NCBI GenBank assembly: GCA_963721385.1
Contig: CAVRJB010000019.1
Span: 558,001-622,000 of the forward strand
Direction of reading: 5' to 3'
Length of the DNA stretch: 64,000 nucleotides
Origin: DAOMFB01 sp963721385
GTDB taxonomy: Bacteria > Acidobacteriota > Thermoanaerobaculia > UBA5066
Below, one piece after another: positions 52,311 through 60,711 of the stretch; positions within the stretch are counted from its first letter, which is position 1; every line of letters starts with the position of its first letter. A program made the translations under genes and the position numbers. The notes under the pieces were generated by a model that saw nothing but the letters and a program-made list of their open reading frames with translations, was not told the DNA's origin and searched no databases.

Positions 52311-54455
52311 GTGAAAATCGCCGTCTCCGTTGCCGCGCTCGTGCTCGCCGCTCTGCCCGCTCTCGCCGAGACGGCTGGCGCCCCGCCTGCGCCCCCGGTC
52401 GCGCCGCAGGTCCCGAAAACCGTGTCGTGGCACGGGGAGAGCTACAGCGATCCCTACTTCTGGCTCCGGGAAAAGGCCGATCCCGGAGTGAAGGCCTACC
52501 TCGACGCCGAGAACGCCTGGACCGAGACGGTCATGAAGCCGACCGAAGCCTTCCAGAAGACGCTCTACGACGAGCTCCTGTCCCACATCAAGGAAACGGA
52601 CCTCTCGGTGCCGTTCCGCATCGGCGGCTGGCTCTACTACCAGAGGACCGAAAAGGGGAAGCAGTACGCGATCTGGTGCCGGAAGAGCGCGCCGAGAGGG
52701 AACGAACCCGAGGGGCCGGAGCAGGTGATCCTCGACGTCAACGAGCTGGCGAAGGGCGAGAAGTTCATGTCGATCGGACCGTACGCGATCAGCGACGACG
52801 GAAATCTCCTCGCCTACTCGACGGACAACACCGGCTTCCGCCAGTTCGTCCTCCGCGTGAAGGACCTGAAGACGGGGACGACGTTTCCGGAGAGCGTCCC
52901 GAAGACGACCTCCGTGGCGTGGGCCGCCGACAACCGGACGCTCTTCTACACGGTCGAGGATTCCGCCAAGCGGCCCTACCGCCTCTTCCGGCATCGCCTC
53001 GGCGAGGACGTTGGGAAAGACCCGCTCCTGTACGAGGAGAAGGACGAGCGCTTCCGCGTCTTCACGGCCCGCTCCCGGAGCCGGGCCTACGTCTGGCTCG
53101 GCTGCGGGAGCCACACGTCGTCCGAGCTCCGCTTCCTTCCGGCCGCGTCGCCGGACGGATCCTTCACGCTGGTGGCGCCGCGCGAGAAGGACCGGGAGTA
53201 CGACGTTCAGGACCGCGACGGCGTCTTCTGGATCCGGACGAACGACGCCGGACGGAACTTCCGCCTCGTCACGGCGCCGGCCTCGGCGCCCGGCCGCGAG
53301 AACTGGAAAGAGGTCCTTCCGGTCCGCCCGAACGTCATGCTGGAGGACGTCCTGATCTTCAAGGGCTTCTGGGTCGCGGTGGAGCGCGAGGACGCGCTCG
53401 TCCGTTTCAGAGTGACGACGTTTGGCGGCGGGACGGCGAGAAGCGTCAGCTTCCCGGAGCCCGTCTACTCCGCGGGGCCGCAGGACAACCGGGAGTTCGA
53501 CACGCCGGCGTTCCGTTACCGGTACCAGTCGTTCGTGACGCCGGTCTCGATTTTCGACTACGACGTGACGTCGGGGACGTCGACGCTGCTCAAGGAGACG
53601 GACGTCCCCGGGTACGACCGGACGCTCTACCGCTCCGAGCGTCTCTGGGCCGCCGCGCCGGACGGGACGAAGGTCCCCGTCTCGCTGGTCTGGAAAGCGC
53701 AGGCCGGGAGAGATTCACCCGCCAGGGCGCTCCAGGACGGGCCCTTTCCGATGCTCCTGAACGCCTACGGCGCCTACGGCAGCTCGTCGAACGTCACTTT
53801 CAACCCGAACCGCCTCGTCCTCCTCGACCGGGGCGTCGTCTTCGGAATCGCCCACGTCCGGGGGGGCGGCGACCTCGGCAAGGCGTGGCACGACGGCGGC
53901 CGGATGATGAACAAGAAGAACACCTTCACGGACTTCATCGCCTGCGCCGAGGAGCTGATCGCCCGGAAGATCACGGCGAAGGACCGCCTCGTCGTGACGG
54001 GCGGGAGCGCCGGCGGCCTCCTGATGGGCGCGATCACGAACATGCGCCCCGACCTCTTCAGGGCGGTCGTCACGTACGTCCCGTTCGTCGACGTCCTGAA
54101 CACGATGAGCGACGCGTCGCTTCCCCTCACGGTCGGCGAGTTCGAGGAGTGGGGGAACCCGCAGGTCAAGGCCGAGTACGACTACATGAAGACCTACTGC
54201 CCCTACACGAACCTGAAGAAGGGAGCCACTCCGGCGCTCCTCGTCAAGACGTCGTTCAACGACAGCCAGGTCATGTACTGGGAGCCGGCCAAGTACGTCG
54301 CGCGCCTCCGGACCCTGAAGACCAACGAGACGCCGCTCCTCCTGAAGACGAACATGGCCGGCGGCCACGGCGGCTCCTCCGGGCGCTACGACGCGCTGAA
54401 GGAGGTCGCCTTCGACGACGCCTTCATCTTGGGGCAGCTGGGAATCGCGAAATAG
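52311..54455 (+). CDS. Exported oligopeptidase B-like serine peptidase (S9A)
   Basis: A 714-residue protein with a signal peptide (VSVAALVLAALPALAETAG). YSDPYFWLREKADPGVKAYLDAENAW is the typical N-terminal helix of S9A peptidases, then a seven-blade propeller and the hydrolase domain. The catalytic triad is Ser in GGSAGG (about 565), Asp in SFNDSQVMYWE (about 649) and His in AGGHGG (about 684). Family substrates are peptides cut after basic residues (oligopeptidase B) or Pro. The start is GTG with GGGAGG 5 bases upstream. The DctP-like gene follows 11 bases after the stop, so peptidase and binding protein are probably co-expressed. Confidence 0.93.
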   Translation: MKIAVSVAALVLAALPALAETAGAPPAPPVAPQVPKTVSWHGESYSDPYFWLREKADPGVKAYLDAENAWTETVMKPTEAFQKTLYDELLSHIKETDLSVPFRIGGWLYYQRTEKGKQYAIWCRKSAPRGNEPEGPEQVILDVNELAKGEKFMSIGPYAISDDGNLLAYSTDNTGFRQFVLRVKDLKTGTTFPESVPKTTSVAWAADNRTLFYTVEDSAKRPYRLFRHRLGEDVGKDPLLYEEKDERFRVFTARSRSRAYVWLGCGSHTSSELRFLPAASPDGSFTLVAPREKDREYDVQDRDGVFWIRTNDAGRNFRLVTAPASAPGRENWKEVLPVRPNVMLEDVLIFKGFWVAVEREDALVRFRVTTFGGGTARSVSFPEPVYSAGPQDNREFDTPAFRYRYQSFVTPVSIFDYDVTSGTSTLLKETDVPGYDRTLYRSERLWAAAPDGTKVPVSLVWKAQAGRDSPARALQDGPFPMLLNAYGAYGSSSNVTFNPNRLVLLDRGVVFGIAHVRGGGDLGKAWHDGGRMMNKKNTFTDFIACAEELIARKITAKDRLVVTGGSAGGLLMGAITNMRPDLFRAVVTYVPFVDVLNTMSDASLPLTVGEFEEWGNPQVKAEYDYMKTYCPYTNLKKGATPALLVKTSFNDSQVMYWEPAKYVARLRTLKTNETPLLLKTNMAGGHGGSSGRYDALKEVAFDDAFILGQLGIAK

Positions 54456-54466
54456 AGGAGGAAGCG

Positions 54467-55793
54467 ATGGATCGTTCGACTTCGGGTTTTCGTGTCCAAC
54501 TGCTCGCCCTGTGTCGTGGCCCTCGTCGCGGCCCAGGCCGCGGCGGCCGGGGAGGTCGAGATCTCGTTCCGGAGCTTCAGCGGCTCGGCGGCGATCGGGC
54601 CCCCGGCGGACGACTTTGCCGCCAGGCTCCTTTCCATTTCGACGACTGTCCTCGGGAAGGACGGGAAGATCCGGCTCTCGAAGCTCACGCCGACCCCGCC
54701 GGTCCCGAAGGAGTTCAAGAGCGTCCTCGCGGCGGTCGGAGCCGGCGGCCCCCTCGCAGGCGGGACCGGCCTGGACGCCGCGTACATCTCGGGCTCGGAT
54801 CTCGACCCGACGTGGGGGTTCATCTACAACTCGGGAATCCCGTTCGGCCCGACCTTCGACGAATTCGCCGGCTTCCTCTACGGGAGGTCGGTCGACGGCG
54901 GCGCCGAGAGCGGCCTCGAGCTCCTGCAGCAGATCCTGGACCGGAACGGACGGAACGTCGTGGCGATACCGATCGTCGGGGGAACCCAGCAGGCCTCGGG
55001 CTACTTCATGCTTCCGGTCGGAAGCGGGGGAGCGACGCCCGGGATCGGGCTGGCGGGGCTCTGCGGGCAGAACTGGACGTTCCGCTACCTCCCGCCGGCC
55101 CAGTACGTCCTCGATCGCGCCTGCGACGACCTCGTCGCGGCGGGCGTCGTTCCGAAGAAGAACATCAGGTTCGTCTCCGCCGTCGCCGGAGGAGGCTCGC
55201 TCGTCAAGGCCGTGGCCGACGGCCAACTCCAGGCGTTTGAGTTCGCCTCACCGCTCGACGACGTCTCCCAGCTCTTCGGGCTTCCGGAGGGGAACCCGGG
55301 AACCGTGGGGACGCGGTTCGTACATTTCCCCGCCTGGCACCAGCAGTTCCTCGTGACCTACCTGATCGTGAACAAGAAGGCCTGGAGCGCGCTCAGCCCG
55401 GCCCAGCAAACCCTCTTCCAGGTCGTGGCCCGCGACCACGTCCTCCTGTCGTACGCCGAGAACCTCAGGCAGCAGGGGCCGAAGCTGAAGGAGATCCTCG
55501 CCGCCAACGCCGGCGACCCGGATGAGAAGAAGCGCCTCGTCCTCGTAACGTGGCCGGAAAGCGACCTCAGGCTCCTCCAGGCGGCGACGATCCGGTTTCT
55601 GAACGCCCGCACCTCGGACCCCGCGATCGGTGAGCAGGACCGGAAGGACTACGCGCGGATTCTCGACGCCCTCCGGGCTTACGTGAGCGCGAACAACGGC
55701 TATTGGAAGGTGCGCGAGGTCCCTCCGGGGTTCCGCTTCCAGGGCTGGCTCGACCCGGAGGGCCGGAAGGGCTGGGACCCGGAGACGAAGTAA
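54467..55793 (+). CDS. Exported TRAP-type (DctP-like) substrate-binding protein, +1 frameshift in the signal peptide
   Basis: A periplasmic binding protein of about 441 residues after correction. The mature part starts EVEISFRSFSG. The segments GIPFGPTFDEFAGFLYGR, VAIPIVGGTQQASGYF, PKKNIRFVSAVAGGGSLVKAVADGQLQAFEFASPLDD and FPAWHQQFLVTYLIVNKKAWSALSP fit a DctP/TAXI-type fold. An ATG with GAGGAGG begins the frame at 54467 but leads into a different frame; removing one base near 54510-54516 joins it to the mature protein through a signal peptide (LVAAQAAAAGE). The alternative start GTG 54492 gives a weaker signal. No TRAP membrane subunit is nearby, so it may be an orphan. Confidence 0.75.
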
Positions 55794-55799
55794 CCCGGG

Positions 55800-56777
55800 T
55801 TACGCCGCCTCGTTCACGACCGGAATCCCGCCGCGGTTCTCGTGGACCACGCGGGACCAGAGCGAGAGCTTCTTGTCCGACAGAAACTGCCAGAAGAGGC
55901 GCGACCACGACTGGTGCGACACGAGCGAGTCGTACAGCTCGGGCGCCAGCCGCTTGACGGCCGGAAGGCGGTTCCAGGCGACGGCCGGAGCGTCGTGGTG
56001 CTCGTTGTGGTACCCGACGTTCAGTGCGAGCGTGTTCAGGGGACCGTAGTAGCTGTAAGTCTCCTGCGGGGGCGCCACGAGGTAGTGCTCCTGGATCCAG
56101 CGCGCGCCGAGGGGATGGAAGCCGACCGAGAAGAAGAACGAGGCGGCGAGGTAGAGGAATGAGATCGGCCCGAAGAAGAAGAGGATGGCCGCGTCGTAGA
56201 CGATGGCCGCGCCCCAGTTGGCGAAGGTCCAGGGCGTCGCGAACTTGATCTCCGGAAGCCGAAGCGGGCGCAGGACCTGGAAGACCGGGAAAAGGAAGAG
56301 CCAGACCGCCTTCCGAACGAATCCGTTCCCAACCATCCGGGCCTCCCAGAGGCTCGGGATGTCGGCGTCGAGGCGGTAGTCGCCCATGAAGACATGGTGC
56401 TTGATGTGGTAGATCCGGAACGAGACGGAGGCCGGCACGACGTTCGCGAGGTCGGCGACGATCCCCGCGGCGATATTCCCGGCCGCGGAGCGGAAGACGA
56501 GGTTGTGGGCGCACTCGTGGATCAGGACGTAGAGCGCGTGATTCGCGAACGCGCCGACGGCGTACGCCGCGATCAGGACGACCCACCACGGCTGCCCGCG
56601 GAGGAGAAAGGCGATTCCGGTCTGGGTCGCGACGACGAACAGGATCAAGAGGAAGGAGGCCGGGTTCGGCCCCGTCAGCAGCTTCGCCTCGGGATGCGTC
56701 CTGAAGAGGGCCCGGCCCCTCTCGCGGTGCGGCTCCGGCGCGCTGGAATGAACGAATTGATCGGGCTGCGGCGGCAT
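55800..56777 (-). CDS. Fatty acid desaturase, dihydroceramide (sphingolipid) desaturase-like
   Basis: A 325-residue membrane enzyme with four hydrophobic segments. The three His boxes are intact: HECAH (about residue 90), HIKHH (about 124) and NEHHD (about 260). The C-terminal half (ETYSYYGPLNTLALNVGYHNEHHD) closely follows, from memory, eukaryotic dihydroceramide delta-4 desaturases (DEGS), which carry the same YSYYGPLNxLxxNVGYHNEHHD stretch. The N-terminal HPEAKLLTGPNP matches their HPEIKxLxxPxP opening. It probably introduces a double bond into a sphingoid or fatty acyl chain. ATG 56777 has ACAGGAGAG upstream. It is convergent with the DctP-like gene and 49 bases downstream of the alcohol dehydrogenase. 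Confidence 0.88.
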   Translation of the reverse strand: MPPQPDQFVHSSAPEPHRERGRALFRTHPEAKLLTGPNPASFLLILFVVATQTGIAFLLRGQPWWVVLIAAYAVGAFANHALYVLIHECAHNLVFRSAAGNIAAGIVADLANVVPASVSFRIYHIKHHVFMGDYRLDADIPSLWEARMVGNGFVRKAVWLFLFPVFQVLRPLRLPEIKFATPWTFANWGAAIVYDAAILFFFGPISFLYLAASFFFSVGFHPLGARWIQEHYLVAPPQETYSYYGPLNTLALNVGYHNEHHDAPAVAWNRLPAVKRLAPELYDSLVSHQSWSRLFWQFLSDKKLSLWSRVVHENRGGIPVVNEAA

Positions 56778-56826
56778 GGGACTCTCCTGTCGCGGCGGAA
56801 TCAGGCGCAGTCTACCGCCGAAGACA

Positions 56827-57843
56827 CTATCTGACGACGAGGACTCCGGCCCCCTTGATCGCGTCGTTTTTCAGGGCGACGAGGGCTTCGTTCGCCTGCT
56901 CGAACGGGAAGGCCTGGACGTGAGTCCGGACCGGGAGACGCGCGGCCTCGAGGAGGAACTCGCGGCCGTCGGCCCGCGTGTTGTTCGCGACGCTCCGGAC
57001 GATTCGCTCGCGGTAGAGGAGCTCGTAGGGAATCGGCGGCGTGTCGCTCATGTGGATGCCGCCGAGAACGAGCGAGCCCCCCTTGTCGAGCGCGGCGAGC
57101 GCCGCCGGGATCAGCTCGCCGGCCGGGGCAAAGATGATCGCTGCGTCGAGCTTCCGGGGCGGGGGCTCGGCGGCGTCGCCGACCCATTCCGCGCCGAGCT
57201 CGGCGGCGAGGGCCTGGTGGCGCTCGATGTCGCGCGTCATGACGTAGACCTCGGCGCCCCGCCCGCGCGCGATCTGGATCGCCACGTGGCCGGCGGCGCC
57301 GAAGCCGTAGATCCCGAGGCGGGCGCCGCTCCACGAGAAGGGAGGATCCGACAGCCCCGTCAGCTTCAGGGCCCGGTACCCGATGATCCCCGCGCAGAGG
57401 AGAGGCGCCGCCGCGAGGTCCGGGAAGCCGGCGGGGAGCTCGTAGACGAAGGCTGCCGGTGCCGAGACGTATTCCGCGAAGCCGCCGTCCGCGGTCCAGC
57501 CGTTGAATTCCGGTCCGTCGCAGAGATTCTCGCGCCCCGTCAGGCAGTAGCGGCAGACTCCGCACGTCTCGCGAAGCCAGCCGACGCCGACGCGCGTTCC
57601 GGAAGCCAGCGTAACGCCGGGGCCGGACTCGGCGACCGTGCCGACGATCTGGTGCCCCGGCGTGACCGGGGACTTCCGGACGGGGAGCTCTCCTTCGACG
57701 ACGTGCAGATCGGTCCGGCAGATGCCGCACGCCGCGACGCGGACGAGGACCTCGCCAGGGCCGGCGCGCGGCCCGGAAACGTCCTCGAGCCGCAGCGGCC
57801 GCGTCTCGACGGGCGCGGGGCGATGGAGTCGGAAGGCGCGCAG
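56827..57843 (-). CDS. Zinc-dependent alcohol dehydrogenase, apparent CTG start
   Basis: A 338-residue medium-chain dehydrogenase. Catalytic zinc: Cys in ACGICRTDLH and His in TPGHQIVGTV. Structural zinc: four Cys in ETCGVCRYC and RENLC. NAD(P) loop: IYGFGAAGHVAIQIA. It oxidises primary alcohols or reduces aldehydes. The expected N-terminus (RAFRLHRPAPVETRPLRLED) is preceded by CTG, and the frame has a stop seven codons upstream, so no ATG, GTG or TTG start is available; the alternatives are a true CTG start or a sequence change. TAGGCT lies 18 bases upstream of the CTG. The amidohydrolase gene starts 67 bases away in the other direction. Confidence 0.9.
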   Translation of the reverse strand: MRAFRLHRPAPVETRPLRLEDVSGPRAGPGEVLVRVAACGICRTDLHVVEGELPVRKSPVTPGHQIVGTVAESGPGVTLASGTRVGVGWLRETCGVCRYCLTGRENLCDGPEFNGWTADGGFAEYVSAPAAFVYELPAGFPDLAAAPLLCAGIIGYRALKLTGLSDPPFSWSGARLGIYGFGAAGHVAIQIARGRGAEVYVMTRDIERHQALAAELGAEWVGDAAEPPPRKLDAAIIFAPAGELIPAALAALDKGGSLVLGGIHMSDTPPIPYELLYRERIVRSVANNTRADGREFLLEAARLPVRTHVQAFPFEQANEALVALKNDAIKGAGVLVVR

Positions 57844-57897
57844 GGTTCCGTTTCCCGCTCAAGCCTACCTCCGCCGGCGGCCGGCCGCGCGGTTTGC

Positions 57898-57903
57898 CAC
57901 AAT
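57898..57903 (+). promoter_or_regulatory. -10 element CACAAT, leaderless start of the amidohydrolase
   Basis: CACAAT (one base off TACAAT) ends exactly 6 bases before the ATG at 57910. Confidence 0.45.
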
Positions 57904-57909
57904 CGGCGC

Positions 57910-59556
57910 ATGAGGAGACTTCTCGCCGTGATCGCCCTCGCCGCAGGTCCGCTCGCCGCCGCATCGCCGGCCCTCTTCACCGGCGCCACCGTCTACACCG
58001 TGGCCGGGGAGGCTCCCCGCGCCGCCGCGATCCTCGTCGAGGGCGGAAAGATCGCCTTCGTCGGCGACGAGGCCGAGGCGCGGAGGCGTGCGCCGGGCGC
58101 GGTGCCGATCGACCTTTCAGGCGCGGTCGTCTACCCCGGCCTGTCCGACGCCCACGGGCACCTGCTCGGCCTCGGGGAGGCGCTCGAGACCCTCGACCTC
58201 CGCGGGAAGCAGAAGGGCGAGATCCTCGCGATGATCGCGGCCGCAGCGGCGCGGACGCCCGGAGGGGAGTGGATCCGGGGGCGCGCCTGGGACCAGAACC
58301 TGTGGCCCGGCGCCGAGTTTCCGACGGCCGCCGAGCTCCTGGCCGTCTCGCCGAAGAACCCCGTCGTCCTCTCCCGCGTCGACGGGCACGCGCTCTGGGT
58401 GAACGACGCCGCGATGGCCCTCGCCCGAGTCACGCCGGCCACGGCGGACCCGGACGGCGGGAGGATCCTCCGCGGGGAGGGCGGCCAGCCGGCGGGCGTC
58501 TTCGTCGACAACGCCCAGGCCCTGATCTGGAAGGCGATCCCGGCCCCGGCGGCCGGGCAGACACGCCGCCTCCTCGCGGCCGGGATGAGGGCCGTTGCCG
58601 CGGCGGGGCTGACGGGCGTCGGCGACGCCGGCGGTTTCGGGCGCGAAGGGATCGAGGTCCTCCGGGCGATGGCGAAGGAGGGCGCGCTCCCGATCCGCGT
58701 CTACGCGACGGTGGGCGCCGGGTCGAAGGACCTCGATTCGTTCCTCGCGAGACCTCCGATCCGCGAGGGACGGCTCACCGTCCGCGCCGTCAAGGTGTAT
58801 GCCGACGGGGCGCTCGGCTCGCGCGGGGCGGCGCTCCTGACGGACTACGTGGACGACCCGGGGAACCGTGGCCTTCTCGTGACGAGACCGGCGGAGATGG
58901 AGCGCGTGGCGCTCGCTTCCGCGAAGGCGGGCTGGCAGCTCTGGACGCACGCCATCGGCGATCGCGGGAATCGGCTCGCGCTCGACGCCTACGAGAAGGC
59001 GCTGAAGGCCGTGAAGCCGGTCGATGCGCGCTTCCGAATCGAGCACGCGCAGGTCGTCTCGCCGGAGGACTTTCGCCGCTTTGCCGCGCTTTCCGTCATC
59101 GCGTCCGTTCAGCCGACGCACGCCACCTCCGACATGCCGTGGGCCGAGGCCCGCGTCGGCGGGGAGAGGATCCGCGGCGCGTACGCCTGGCGGACCTTCC
59201 TGAGCGCCGGCGTCCGACTCTGCGGCGGCAGCGATTTTCCGGTCGAGAAGGTGAGCCCGCTCCTTGGCTTCTACGCGGCGGTCTCGCGGCAGGACCTGTC
59301 GGGCAGGCCTCCGGGCGGCTGGTACGCCGGCGAGAAGCTCTCGCGCGCCGAGGCGCTCCGGCTCTTCACGGCCGACAACGCCTATGCCGAGTTCGCCGAG
59401 GAGCGCCGCGGGAAGATCGCGGCGGGGTTCGACGCCGACCTGACCGTCCTCGACCGGGACATCGTGTCGGAGAAGACCCCGGTCGCCGACATCCCGAAGG
59501 CGAAGGTGCTGATGACCGTCGTGGGCGGCGAGATCGTCTACCGCGCCGGACGCTGA
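57910..59556 (+). CDS. Exported amidohydrolase, YtcJ-like
   Basis: A 548-residue metal-dependent hydrolase with a signal peptide (RRLLAVIALAAGPLAAASP). DAHGH (about residues 81-85) is the first metal motif, then KVYADGALGSRGA, WTHAIGDRGNRLALDAYEKAL, RIEHAQVVSPED and GGSDFPVEKVSP, the later metal and acid residues of the YtcJ-like family. KIAAGFDADLTVLDRD is the usual C-terminal composite sheet. The substrate is unknown (amide or imide bond). ATG 57910 follows CACAAT by 6 bases. It ends 16 bases before the convergent zinc-ribbon gene. Confidence 0.92.
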   Translation: MRRLLAVIALAAGPLAAASPALFTGATVYTVAGEAPRAAAILVEGGKIAFVGDEAEARRRAPGAVPIDLSGAVVYPGLSDAHGHLLGLGEALETLDLRGKQKGEILAMIAAAAARTPGGEWIRGRAWDQNLWPGAEFPTAAELLAVSPKNPVVLSRVDGHALWVNDAAMALARVTPATADPDGGRILRGEGGQPAGVFVDNAQALIWKAIPAPAAGQTRRLLAAGMRAVAAAGLTGVGDAGGFGREGIEVLRAMAKEGALPIRVYATVGAGSKDLDSFLARPPIREGRLTVRAVKVYADGALGSRGAALLTDYVDDPGNRGLLVTRPAEMERVALASAKAGWQLWTHAIGDRGNRLALDAYEKALKAVKPVDARFRIEHAQVVSPEDFRRFAALSVIASVQPTHATSDMPWAEARVGGERIRGAYAWRTFLSAGVRLCGGSDFPVEKVSPLLGFYAAVSRQDLSGRPPGGWYAGEKLSRAEALRLFTADNAYAEFAEERRGKIAAGFDADLTVLDRDIVSEKTPVADIPKAKVLMTVVGGEIVYRAGR

Positions 59557-59572
59557 CGGGACGGGCCGGGGA

Positions 59573-59800
59573 TCAGGACGCGGCCGGGGAACCGCCGTCC
59601 GGGCTCGCCGGAGGGGTCGGGGCGGCCGGGGTCGCCGCGGGAGCCGGCGCCGGGGCGGCCGGAGGCTCTCCCTTCGGGAACGTCTCGGTGCCGCAGTAGT
59701 AGCACTTCACCTTCGGCTGGGGATTGCTGTCGAGCACCCAGAACGTGAAGCGCTTGCCGCAGGCCGTGCAGGTGAAGAAATCGCGGTTTCCCTTGACCAT
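59573..59800 (-). CDS. Small zinc-ribbon protein
   Basis: A 75-residue protein. A zinc ribbon is formed by CTAC (residues 11-14) and CYYC (residues 33-36), with KRFTFWVLDSN between them. The tail (about residues 45-75) is rich in Pro and Ala and is probably disordered. Such small ribbons are often called hypothetical or FmdB-like; the role is unknown. The start is ATG, and TATCCT ends exactly 6 bases upstream on the minus strand, which selects this start from a frame open for 1 kb upstream. It is encoded downstream of the CPBP protease. Confidence 0.78.
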   Translation of the reverse strand: MVKGNRDFFTCTACGKRFTFWVLDSNPQPKVKCYYCGTETFPKGEPPAAPAPAPAATPAAPTPPASPDGGSPAAS

Positions 59801-59806
59801 GCCGGA

Positions 59807-59812
59807 AGGATA
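59807..59812 (-). promoter_or_regulatory. -10 element TATCCT, leaderless start of the zinc-ribbon gene
   Basis: TATCCT on the minus strand ends 6 bases before the ATG at 59800 and lies just downstream of the CPBP gene stop codon. Confidence 0.5.
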
Positions 59813-59823
59813 ACCCGGGCCGA

Positions 59824-60660
59824 TCAGCCGGCGGGAGGCGCTCGCCGGCTGCGCGGGCCGCGCAGAACGACGGCGGCGGCGATGGCAAGGGTCACGGTGG
59901 CCAGAAGGGACCCCTCGGGGCCGAACCGGCCGCCGGAGAGGAGGTCTTCCCGCGCGCCGCGGATGCCGAGCGGGAGGAGCGCCGGCGTCGCCGTCACGCC
60001 GCTCACGGGGAGTCCCGCTGCGGCGAGGCCGAAGTTCCAGACGAAGTGAAAGGCCCAGGCCCCCCAGAGAGCCCCCTGCGACCAGAAGAGCGCGCCGAGG
60101 AGTGCTCCGGCGAGGAGAATGTTGAGGAGTGAGAGGGGCGTCGCCGCGGGGTTGGCGCGATGGATGAAGGCGAAGAGCACGGCCTGAAGCGCGTTCGCGA
60201 CGAGACCGGCCGTCCCCCACGCACGGCGGCGATCGAGCCCGGCCCGGCCGAGGAGAAGGGCGAGGACGAGGCCGAGGAGGCCCATCGCGAGGCCGCGGAA
60301 GATCAGCTCCTCCCAGAGGCTCTGAACGAGGAAGAGCCCGGCGACGCGTCCGACGTTCGGAAGTCCGGCGGGCGCCTGCGGGTAGGAGAACGGGCGGAAG
60401 CCCGCGCCCGACGGCGCGAAGCTGCCGAGCGCGGCAGGAATCGCGAGGGACGCGGCGAGGAGCGCGGCGGCCCAGCCCGCCCCGACGAGCACCTTGCGCC
60501 ACCAGGGCCTCGCCAGCGATTCGGGCGCGGGATGGATCTTCGAAAGGACCGCCCGGTGGAGGAGAAAGAGAACGAGCGCGGCCGCGGCGACGAGGGCGGC
60601 CAGCGAGGGGACGTAGTCGCCGAGCTCGAAGGCGGGCGGGGCGAAGGCGGCGGCGAACAC
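59824..60660 (-). CDS. CPBP family intramembrane metalloprotease
   Basis: A 278-residue membrane protein with about eight segments. The CPBP (Abi/CAAX-like) motifs are EELIFRG (about residue 120), FAFIHR (second motif) and HFVWN (third motif), holding the metal-binding Glu and His residues. Related enzymes cleave prenylated or other membrane peptides, or have unknown roles in bacteria. The start is GTG; TAGCAT ends 9 bases upstream. It is divergent from the DUF2911 gene by about 50 bases. Confidence 0.88.
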   Translation of the reverse strand: MFAAAFAPPAFELGDYVPSLAALVAAAALVLFLLHRAVLSKIHPAPESLARPWWRKVLVGAGWAAALLAASLAIPAALGSFAPSGAGFRPFSYPQAPAGLPNVGRVAGLFLVQSLWEELIFRGLAMGLLGLVLALLLGRAGLDRRRAWGTAGLVANALQAVLFAFIHRANPAATPLSLLNILLAGALLGALFWSQGALWGAWAFHFVWNFGLAAAGLPVSGVTATPALLPLGIRGAREDLLSGGRFGPEGSLLATVTLAIAAAVVLRGPRSRRAPPAG

Positions 60661-60685
60661 TCCCGGGCGATGCTAACAGCGGGGC

Positions 60686-60691
60686 TAGAAT
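60686..60691 (+). promoter_or_regulatory. -10 element TAGAAT before the DUF2911 gene
   Basis: TAGAAT lies 20 bases before the ATG at 60712. AAGGAGAG follows as ribosome site, so this gene has a short leader. Confidence 0.45.
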
Positions 60692-60711
60692 CCCCGCGCA
60701 AGGAGAGCCCG

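Noticed and set aside
1651..54516. Programmed +1 frameshifting as the cause of the eight breaks
   Set aside because: The sites share no common slippery motif or stop codon context; base duplication at short runs fits sequencing error better. Kept only as an alternative in the finding.
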